The position numbers and the translations under genes were made by a program. Positions 44,125-50,832 of a stretch of 64,000 nucleotides of DNA are shown here, piece by piece. Under the pieces are notes generated by a model. That model made no database searches, was not told the origin of the DNA, and saw only the letters and a list, made by a program, of their open reading frames with translations. The number at the start of each line of letters is the position of its first letter. Within the stretch, counting starts at the first letter, position 1. The stretch comes from JAXGMQ01 sp040768585 (GTDB lineage Bacteria > Caldisericota > Caldisericia > JAAYUI01): contig JAXGMQ010000001.1 in NCBI GenBank assembly GCA_040768585.1, forward strand, positions 806,001 through 870,000. The letters run 5' to 3'.

Positions 44125-46368
44125 CTATGGAGAATAGAGGATGCTCACGGTTCGAGTCGGGCCATCCCAAGAGACACTACCACCAAGGATTTCAGAAACA
44201 GCTCGAATGGGGATGAACGTCCTGCCATCGACAATCTGGGGGGCTGTGTCAATTTCGACTTCCTTCGTTCCCCTGTCCGACACAATCGATACAGTTTGAC
44301 TATCTATCCAGAATCTAATCGTGTCTTCGCAACTGTTTATCGTTATCGACCTGTCAGATGGGTTCCAGCTCACATCTGTGAAGAAAGCCTCAGCGATAAG
44401 CCTCAAAGGAACCATCGTCCTACCCTCAAAAATATAGGGGGGAGGTTCATAGGTCTTCTGTTTCCCACATATCAACACATCGGGACTGCCAACAATCAGA
44501 GACAGTCGAGTTGGGATAGGTATACCATAGCATTTAACCTTACATGGGATTGTTCTGGTTTTCTCATTCGTGTTAGTTCTAATGGTGAGAGAGCCGAGGA
44601 AATCACACTTGTAGCCGGGCTCTGGATCCATCGAGCTTCCTGTTGCGACTACCGTGACGATGGATGTTCCATCTGGGGGGATGGTCAACTTCTCTGGAAT
44701 GACGGAAAGCCACTTCGGGAACGAGGTCGTCTCAAGGTTGACCTCCATATCCCTGCCACCACAATTCGAGAGTCCAATTGCATATTTGCCAATGCTAGAG
44801 TTCGATATGAGCCCAATATTTATCTCCTTGGTGGTCTCGCAGAGCCTTGGGGCTATTGGGTCTTCTACGGTTATAAACACTGGTACCGTCAAAATTCTAC
44901 TGTTGTTCTGGTTGTCGTCCTTCATCTGGAGGCTTGAGAGACCAATGGCATTCGTGTGTTTGACGACCTGCTCAATGATTATCTCAGTTTTATTCTCACC
45001 AACAACACCAGGATGGGTTGGGTCGATAGAGATGCGAATCTTCTCAGACTGATTGTTGCCAAGATTGACAATAGGCTTATCGATCATCAGCCAGTCAGCA
45101 TCTTTGTACAATCCAACCTGAATCTCAGACTTCCAACTATCATTCCTGGAGTTGAGAATCTCAAGCTCAAAATATGGATCTTTGTCGGTTGTTTTTACGG
45201 TGAGTGAGACAATTTGTGGTCTGACTTCAACATGACCCTCAGGCACAAGGCACGCCACACGCCCAATCCTGTCCACACGGTTTCCGAGCGCTACAAACAC
45301 CTTACCTTCAGACATAGATATGGATGATATCTGCTCATCTACAAACTCAAAATAATAGTCAACCTTCATGGTTTTGAGATTGAGTGTATCGAGACGCCTA
45401 TTGTTTCCGTAGTATAGATTATCCCCCGAAAGGGTCATCTCGGCATCGGATGGCTGGGTTTCGAGCATCAGAGTCTGCTCACCGGTTGACCTGTTGTATC
45501 CCACAATATAGCTGTGACTTACCTTCACAAATAAGGTGTCGTCATAAACAACAGGCGTTTTCTCAATCCAGGCGCTTGTTTTCACAGACCAAAGAATCTC
45601 ACCTTTTTGTGTGTCAACACAGTACACATTGTTGTCATGACTCCCAAAGTAGGCCCTGTCACCGAAGAGCGTTATCCCACCTATCTTTGATTTTGCCACG
45701 CTCTTTTTCCAGAAAATATTACCCGTCTTAAAATCGATTGAATAAAGATTCCCGTTGTCATCACCGATTATCAAGACGCCACCGGATTTCACCGGCCCAA
45801 ACGAAACTGGCACATCCAGCGCAGCCAGGTATAGCTGTTTGCCGTCTAGGACATCAAAGGCCACCAACTCGCCAAAAGAGTTGCCAAGATAGCAAACATC
45901 GTCACTCACGCATATCCCTTGGGCAATTTTACCTTTGGTTTTTACTCTCCATATCTCGGTTCGCTTTTTGATGTCAACACCTATAACGTGTCCATCCTCG
46001 CAACCTAAGACGACAGTATTCCCTTGCACGCAAGGAGTCGATGAAATTGCAGACGGGGTCTCAATCCCCCAGAAGTAGTCGCCATCCTCCTCAAAAACCT
46101 TGAGATCATTTGAGCAAACGAACACGAGACCACCACTGTGGACAACCTCATTTTTGAACATCTCGCCGGCATTTTGTTTCCAGAGGAGCCTGACGGGTGC
46201 ATCCATGGCAAAGTCCGCCATACCACCATTGCCACAATCCTTCCTATAAGACTCCCACCCGTTGGCGCTTTTTGGCATTGCCAACGTTTCAGAGCTTAAA
46301 ACAAAAAGGAGGCAGGCGGCAAGGAGAGCACTTGTGACTCTTCGGAAATTGCCGTCCATCGTTTTCAC
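44125..46368 (-). CDS. Secreted PQQ-like propeller with stalk domain
   Basis: A 747-residue exported protein. A signal peptide lies in the first 33 residues (SALLAACLLFVLSSETLAM). About 45-390 is a PQQ-like propeller (VIGVDIKKRTEIWRVKTK, VAFDVLDGKQLYLAALD, YCVDTQKGEILWSVKTS). About 390-620 contains two Ig-like modules (ASH/BACON type). The last 120 residues form a stalk domain (GRTMVPLRLIAEAFFTDVSW; GRTFIPIRAVSEILGGSVSW). The start is a GTG sharing its G with the TAG stop of the DUF1858 gene, or an ATG 9 bp later. It lies inside the mrp-hyp operon, so it may be linked to hydrogenase or redox function. No catalytic motif is seen. Confidence 0.8.
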   Translation of the reverse strand: MKTMDGNFRRVTSALLAACLLFVLSSETLAMPKSANGWESYRKDCGNGGMADFAMDAPVRLLWKQNAGEMFKNEVVHSGGLVFVCSNDLKVFEEDGDYFWGIETPSAISSTPCVQGNTVVLGCEDGHVIGVDIKKRTEIWRVKTKGKIAQGICVSDDVCYLGNSFGELVAFDVLDGKQLYLAALDVPVSFGPVKSGGVLIIGDDNGNLYSIDFKTGNIFWKKSVAKSKIGGITLFGDRAYFGSHDNNVYCVDTQKGEILWSVKTSAWIEKTPVVYDDTLFVKVSHSYIVGYNRSTGEQTLMLETQPSDAEMTLSGDNLYYGNNRRLDTLNLKTMKVDYYFEFVDEQISSISMSEGKVFVALGNRVDRIGRVACLVPEGHVEVRPQIVSLTVKTTDKDPYFELEILNSRNDSWKSEIQVGLYKDADWLMIDKPIVNLGNNQSEKIRISIDPTHPGVVGENKTEIIIEQVVKHTNAIGLSSLQMKDDNQNNSRILTVPVFITVEDPIAPRLCETTKEINIGLISNSSIGKYAIGLSNCGGRDMEVNLETTSFPKWLSVIPEKLTIPPDGTSIVTVVATGSSMDPEPGYKCDFLGSLTIRTNTNEKTRTIPCKVKCYGIPIPTRLSLIVGSPDVLICGKQKTYEPPPYIFEGRTMVPLRLIAEAFFTDVSWNPSDRSITINSCEDTIRFWIDSQTVSIVSDRGTKEVEIDTAPQIVDGRTFIPIRAVSEILGGSVSWDGPTRTVSILYSP

Positions 46369-46601
46369 TAGTTGTCTTTTGAGGTCTCTGGACTCTTGTT
46401 GATGGCTTCGTTAAGGGCCTTCACAAGCTCAACGGGGTCTATGCCATGCGCCTTTGCGCCGTCTTCAATCGACTCATAAGCGCTAATGTGGCAACCAATG
46501 CAGTGAAGTCCAAACTTAAAGAAAATCTCAGCCGACACGGGCCATTTCTTTATAACATCACCAAGCGTCATATCAGCCGTAATCACGTTGTTGTCAGACA
46601 T
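46368..46601 (-). CDS. DUF1858 redox-disulfide domain protein
   Basis: A 77-residue protein consisting of one DUF1858 domain: TLGDVIKKWPVSAEIFFKFG, then the Cys-Ile-Gly-Cys pair (residues 34-37) of the 'hybrid-cluster-protein-associated redox disulfide' type. Such proteins accompany Fe-S and reductive metabolism in anaerobes and are thought to be thiol-redox or cluster-handling partners. It lies 11 bp after the Mrp gene and overlaps the next gene start by one base. Confidence 0.88.
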   Translation of the reverse strand: MSDNNVITADMTLGDVIKKWPVSAEIFFKFGLHCIGCHISAYESIEDGAKAHGIDPVELVKALNEAINKSPETSKDN

Positions 46602-46612
46602 CGGAGCACTCC

Positions 46613-47701
46613 TTAGTTCTTTTGCTTCCCATCTATTATAGCAAAAACATTTTCAATTGCACCAGGTATATCAACATTTTCAATTAATCCCCTGTCTGCT
46701 GATTCTGCAATTATTGGCTCAATTGGTACACCACCGAGATACGGGACTCCCTGTGATTTGCATCTTTCCTCTACCTGCGACTTACCGAAAACGGCTATCT
46801 CACTGCCACAGTCTGGGCATATCAGATGCGTCATATTCTCAACAATGCCAACAAGTGGGATATTCATCTCTGATGCCATCTTTATGGATTTTGTCACAAC
46901 AAGATTGGCAAGCTGCTGCGGACTCGTCACAACCACCAGTCCATTTAGTGGGTATGCCTGGAAAACAGTTAGAGGCATGTCGCCAGTTCCAGGGGGTAAA
47001 TCGAGAAACAGGTAATCCAATTCTCCCCAATCGACGTCGTTATAAAACTGCTTTATAACACCTGAAAGAATTGGGCCCCTCCAGATAACGGGGAGTGATG
47101 GGTCTTTCATCAAGAGGTTCATCGAAACGAGTTTAATTCCTGATTTTGTCGTTCTCGGAGTCACACCGTCTTTTGCAGCTGTTAAAAGCCCAGTCTGTCC
47201 AAAAAGTGTGGGAATCGATGGGCCAGTGATATCAGCATCTAGAACACCGACTTTATATCCTTTTTTTCTGGCTTCCACAGCTATCATCGCTGTTATGGTG
47301 GACTTGCCAACTCCACCCTTGCCAGAACCAATTGCGATTATGTTTTTTATATTTTTGCCCGAGAGTTTCTGGAGCGGATCTGCCGAATCCTGAGAGGCTG
47401 CGTTTCCGCCAGCTCTCACTTTCTGGGCAATGGCAAAGGTTTTCTGCTTTTGCTCGTCGGTCATGGCAACAAACTTTGTCTCAACCTTTGAGATACCCTC
47501 AATCTTTGAAACAGCCTCGACAACATCTTTGCCGATTGTATTTTTCATTGGGCAACCTGCGACAGTGAGGGCAACAGTAACAAGGACATTTTTGTCATTG
47601 ATATCAACAGCGTCTATCATACCCAACGTCACAAGATCGGCGCCAAGTTCTGGATCCATGACTGTTGCAAGAGCCTTCATTACTACTTCTTTGTCTATCA
47701 T
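46613..47701 (-). CDS. mrp: Mrp/ApbC-type Fe-S cluster carrier ATPase
   Basis: A 362-residue protein. Residues 1-90 form a MIP18/DUF59 domain (VMDPELGADLVTLGMIDAVD, with the Cys of VAGCPMKNTIGKDV). A deviant Walker A motif GSGKGGVGKST lies at about 124-134. Switch regions are DADITGPSIPTLFG and LDLPPGTGDMPL. The CxxC (CPDC, about 285) is the cluster-binding pair of the dimer. It transfers Fe-S clusters to targets. It is the first gene of the operon that runs through DUF1858, a propeller/stalk protein and hypF-C-D, suggesting hydrogenase as a client (inference). Confidence 0.92.
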   Translation of the reverse strand: MIDKEVVMKALATVMDPELGADLVTLGMIDAVDINDKNVLVTVALTVAGCPMKNTIGKDVVEAVSKIEGISKVETKFVAMTDEQKQKTFAIAQKVRAGGNAASQDSADPLQKLSGKNIKNIIAIGSGKGGVGKSTITAMIAVEARKKGYKVGVLDADITGPSIPTLFGQTGLLTAAKDGVTPRTTKSGIKLVSMNLLMKDPSLPVIWRGPILSGVIKQFYNDVDWGELDYLFLDLPPGTGDMPLTVFQAYPLNGLVVVTSPQQLANLVVTKSIKMASEMNIPLVGIVENMTHLICPDCGSEIAVFGKSQVEERCKSQGVPYLGGVPIEPIIAESADRGLIENVDIPGAIENVFAIIDGKQKN

Positions 47702-47960
47702 CGTTCTATTTCCTTATCCATTGGTTTTTTCTGAGTTTAAATACAGAAGTTTGGAGTTTCGACTAAGTGTGGAAACTCCAAACATTAAGATTCATGTTAG
47801 AGGAGGTTGATGGTAAATATTAGTAAAGACTCTCGACATGCAATTTTTTTACACAATGCATTCAGAAGAAATATTGTTGGATAGTGGATTAATGAGCAAA
47901 AAGTACATCGGCAGAAACATAAGAGATTGAAGTTTGAGTATCGATAATATAGAAATAAAC

Positions 47961-47999
47961 TCCTCACCCCAACCCTCTCCTCCAAGGAGGAGAGGAAGT
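47961..47999. repeat. REP-like palindrome, copy 3
   Basis: TCCTCACCCCAA is followed by a perfect 10-bp stem, CCTCTCCTCC (47974-47983) and GGAGGAGAGG (47986-47995), with a 2-nt loop. The flank and the stem match copy 2 in opposite orientation. Confidence 0.75.
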
Positions 48000-48099
48000 T
48001 GAATCTTAGGATATCTTTAGATATGCAGCAAGGAGAAGGGATCAGATTGCAAGGTGTTCTTTGGTTCAAATGGGAGATAATTTGATTTTCACAACGGTT

Positions 48100-48124
48100 C
48101 CTTCTCCTCAAAAAGGGGAGAAGG
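48100..48124. repeat. REP-like palindrome, copy 4
   Basis: CCTTCTCCTC (48100-48109) pairs with GGGGAGAAGG (48115-48124), 10 bp with one T-G pair and a 5-nt A loop. Same C/T-rich family. Confidence 0.65.
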
Positions 48125-48135
48125 AGTGTTCACGC

Positions 48136-48170
48136 ATAACTCCCCTCCCTTACAAAGGGAGGGGAGTTAT
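48136..48170. repeat. REP-like palindrome, copy 5
   Basis: A perfect 16-bp stem: ATAACTCCCCTCCCTT (48136-48151) with AAGGGAGGGGAGTTAT (48155-48170), loop ACA. It is the longest perfect palindrome in the window and may also act as a terminator for either flanking transcript, although no T-run follows on the plus strand. Confidence 0.7.
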
Positions 48171-48230
48171 AGATTCAGAAAACAAATCTAAGTTAGAAAA
48201 AAACGATAGTAAGTATTATCCCTTCCTTCT

Positions 48231-50183
48231 CTATTCTTTGACTACCTTTACGGAAACATCGTCAAAGTACGCCTTGCCCGAACCAATTAGAGTGCAGCCA
48301 ATCTCAACGGCAGTTGCACCCTCAGGAACTTCAAAATATCCTTCGACAAAAGTCCAATCTGAGGTTCTTGCCACATCAGGCTTACACTTTGGATATGGCG
48401 GTCTCTGGGGATTGCCCTCGATGATTGGGTGAAGATCGATAAATGCCGCGGCACCGACATTCTCAGTTTTGATGTAACCAGTAAGATAGACTGTTGACGG
48501 TGAATCAACCTCCACCCTTTGTCGCCACACTCCAATACCTTCTTTTTCAATCTCGATGCAAGCTGACCTGTCTCCAGTTTTTGACTCAATGGATGAGAAG
48601 CTGTGAAATACAGCATTTTTATCCCTTGCAACAACAAGCTTCTCCCATGATGAGTTTGTCTCAAAGCCGCCATTTGCCAGGATGTCTTCCGAATACTCAA
48701 GCGGTTTTATCCTGGTAAGATCAAGCTCAACACAGTACCATTTCTGAGTAAGGCCTGTCTCTGGATTAAAATCCTCCTCTACCCACTCCTTATCAATAAT
48801 GCCTGGGATGCTCACGTATACAGCCATATCCAGTTGCTCCCTCCACTCGTGTTCAACGAAGAACGGGAATCTGATAACTGGATTTGTCTCGGTCGCGTTG
48901 CAAAGGTCAACAGTAAATCCCCTAGTGTAAATATTATACGCAGCAGCCCTTCTTTTCTCTGGTCCGTGACTGTTTCTGTCTGATTCTGGCAAAGCACCAG
49001 TTTTTGAAAAATCCTCAAGGATCTTTTTCCAGGAATCAAAATCATCTATATCATTACCGAGTGTCATTGAGCCGCCATAATCCTCAGTCCAGAAGCAATC
49101 AGCACCAAAATCCCAGTCCATGTGAATTGGAGCATTCTCATCAACTGGTATTATTGCGATGTTTGAATCGTGCTTTGAGGGGAATCCTCCAGTTTTATTC
49201 CCTTCTCTCCACATCGAGCTTCCAACCGATGTCTCCATGTTCGCCCAGAAACCACCGTTTTTATCCTCCTGCACCCAAAACTGCGTGACAGGATGCGCCT
49301 TGAGTGGGGTAGAACGGGCAGGGATATCGAGGCAGCGAAGGAGAGCTGTTGCCAACCTCTCAAATTCAATGCAAATCGCTCTACCCTCTGTGATAATCTC
49401 CTCTGGACTATAGCACCAATCATCAAAATCTCTGCCGAAACCGCCATAGGTTGTTTGAAAGTTGCCTGATGTAATGTCGCCTTTGTAATTTTTGACGAGG
49501 TCGTAGTTGATGTTTTCGCACACCCACTCATAGACACCTCTCGCCACAGCTATTGAATCTTCTCTCCCGGACTCCGGAATCCCCTCTAAGATGTCACCTG
49601 CAACAGACTCAACCATCTCCGTTATCTCATATCCCTCACCCTCATCAAGATATGGAAGCACCTCATCCGGATACAAATCAACATCAAGAATGGCCGATTG
49701 TGGTATTGGTGTTGGCGCTTTCAATCTTTCCTCTCTGAGGATATATCCGGCTTTGACATTGATGCTTCTCTCTCTGTAACTGGATGACTCATCATAGGCA
49801 TCCAACACAATATTCAACTCACTTGTGTCCTTGCCTATCCTGCCGACATAACACTTGAAGAAGCCATCCTTCTGGGCGGATACAATATGTCTGGGGGAGC
49901 GATCAGGGATGTCAGTTATCTCAAAATATCCATCTGAGTCTGATGTGGTCTTAGCATTTTCAATCCCCGCAAATGACGCATTGACCAATTCCACCAAAAC
50001 CCCAGCAACAGCGTTACCCTCTTGGTCGAGGATTCTTCCGGAGATATCAAACGATTCCTGTTCTGCAAAATCAGCCTCCATGTACGACGATGCAGCGCAT
50101 CGAACACTATCTGTGTGCATGAATCCTGGAATCACCGACCATACGATTATCAAGGTTAACAAAGCAATGCCTATTTTTCTCAT
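48231..50183 (-). CDS. Secreted transglutaminase-like protein
   Basis: A 650-residue exported protein with a signal peptide (1-29). About 44-130 is a CarboxypepD_reg-like domain (DISGRILDQEGNAVAGVLVE). About 205-345 is a transglutaminase-like (papain-fold) domain with Cys271 in EGRAICIEFERLATALLR, His297 in PLKAHPVTQFWV and an acidic residue after GGFWANMETS as candidate triad. A middle region is unrecognised. About 500-650 is a galactose-binding-like/CBM-type beta sandwich (NGGFETNSSWEKL ... KAYFDDVSVKVV). Such proteins are extracellular peptidases or cross-linkers. AAAGGAT precedes the ATG by 11 nt. It is transcribed away from the DUF4388 gene. Confidence 0.78.
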   Translation of the reverse strand: MRKIGIALLTLIIVWSVIPGFMHTDSVRCAASSYMEADFAEQESFDISGRILDQEGNAVAGVLVELVNASFAGIENAKTTSDSDGYFEITDIPDRSPRHIVSAQKDGFFKCYVGRIGKDTSELNIVLDAYDESSSYRERSINVKAGYILREERLKAPTPIPQSAILDVDLYPDEVLPYLDEGEGYEITEMVESVAGDILEGIPESGREDSIAVARGVYEWVCENINYDLVKNYKGDITSGNFQTTYGGFGRDFDDWCYSPEEIITEGRAICIEFERLATALLRCLDIPARSTPLKAHPVTQFWVQEDKNGGFWANMETSVGSSMWREGNKTGGFPSKHDSNIAIIPVDENAPIHMDWDFGADCFWTEDYGGSMTLGNDIDDFDSWKKILEDFSKTGALPESDRNSHGPEKRRAAAYNIYTRGFTVDLCNATETNPVIRFPFFVEHEWREQLDMAVYVSIPGIIDKEWVEEDFNPETGLTQKWYCVELDLTRIKPLEYSEDILANGGFETNSSWEKLVVARDKNAVFHSFSSIESKTGDRSACIEIEKEGIGVWRQRVEVDSPSTVYLTGYIKTENVGAAAFIDLHPIIEGNPQRPPYPKCKPDVARTSDWTFVEGYFEVPEGATAVEIGCTLIGSGKAYFDDVSVKVVKE

Positions 50184-50229
50184 GTTTTCGGTATCCTTTC
50201 TTTATTCTAGAATACGGATGTCAATTAGA

Positions 50230-50268
50230 TTTTGTCACCTTGACAAAAGGACAGTGTTTCTAGATAAT
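50230..50268 (+). promoter_or_regulatory. Promoter of DUF4388 gene with overlapping palindrome
   Basis: TTGACA (50240-50245), a 17-nt spacer and GATAAT (50263-50268), with only 9 nt before the ATG at 50278 and no ribosome site (leaderless type). A perfect 8-bp inverted repeat, TTTTGTCA (50230-50237) and TGACAAAA (50241-50248), covers the -35 box and is a likely operator. Confidence 0.58.
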
Positions 50269-50277
50269 CCAGTGGTT

Positions 50278-50832
50278 ATGACTCGGTCACTAGCGGGAAG
50301 GATAGAGGAGTTCAATCTCGTTGATGTGGTGTCTGTCATCAATCAAAGCGCTATGGACGGTGTTTTGAAAATAGAGACAGACGATGAGGTTGAGGGGGTA
50401 CTGGCGTTCTGGAAGGGGAAACTCGTTCATGGCGCGTACGGGAATATCTCAGGAGACGATGCTGCTGCACACATCCTGAGTTGGAGGCATGGGAGCTTCT
50501 TCTTCACTTCACAGAGGTGGAGCGGGGTACCAACAATCAAATCCACGTTCAGCCAGCTGCTCATCGACCATGCAATCAAGATGGATGAAGACGCGGCCAA
50601 GATTGGACACATAATATCCGGCACGACAAAAATCCGTCTGAAACTCAAACCAGAGAGCATCGAAAACCTGCAGCTTGAACCAGACGAATGGAACCTTCTT
50701 TCTCAGACAAACGGAAGCACATCGGTTGCCCAGGTTGTTGGCAGCCTTGGTCTCTCCAACCAAAGAACTCGAGAAATCCTGGGCAAGCTCATCAAAATAG
50801 GTCTGATCGAGATTGTCAGCGAACCTGCCTAA
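50278..50832 (+). CDS. DUF4388-domain protein (PatA-N-like)
   Basis: A 184-residue soluble protein. About 3-100 is a DUF4388 domain: SLAGRIEEFNLVDVVSVINQ, DGVLKIETDDEVEGVLAFWKGKLVHGAYG, AAHILSWRHGSFFF. The C-terminal 75 residues look like a winged helix (NGSTSVAQVVGSLGLSNQRTREILGKLIKIGLIEIV). DUF4388 proteins are usually linked to two-component or gliding/polarity signalling and may bind other proteins. The ATG at 50278 is chosen because the promoter ends in front of it; the frame stays open further upstream but overlaps the divergent transglutaminase gene. Its last 4 bp overlap the convergent stalk gene. Confidence 0.8.
   Translation: MTRSLAGRIEEFNLVDVVSVINQSAMDGVLKIETDDEVEGVLAFWKGKLVHGAYGNISGDDAAAHILSWRHGSFFFTSQRWSGVPTIKSTFSQLLIDHAIKMDEDAAKIGHIISGTTKIRLKLKPESIENLQLEPDEWNLLSQTNGSTSVAQVVGSLGLSNQRTREILGKLIKIGLIEIVSEPA

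Larger units (their letters stand above)
47702..48230. other. Gene-free stretch with three REP-like palindromes
   Basis: About 530 bp without a credible gene, between the mrp promoter region and the end of the transglutaminase gene. Three palindromes fill 47960-48170. The remainder is AT-rich and I see nothing else assignable. Confidence 0.6.

Noticed and set aside
49855..50277. The upstream open part of the DUF4388 frame
   Set aside because: It is antisense to the transglutaminase gene, and a promoter with an operator ends just before the ATG at 50278, where the conserved domain begins.
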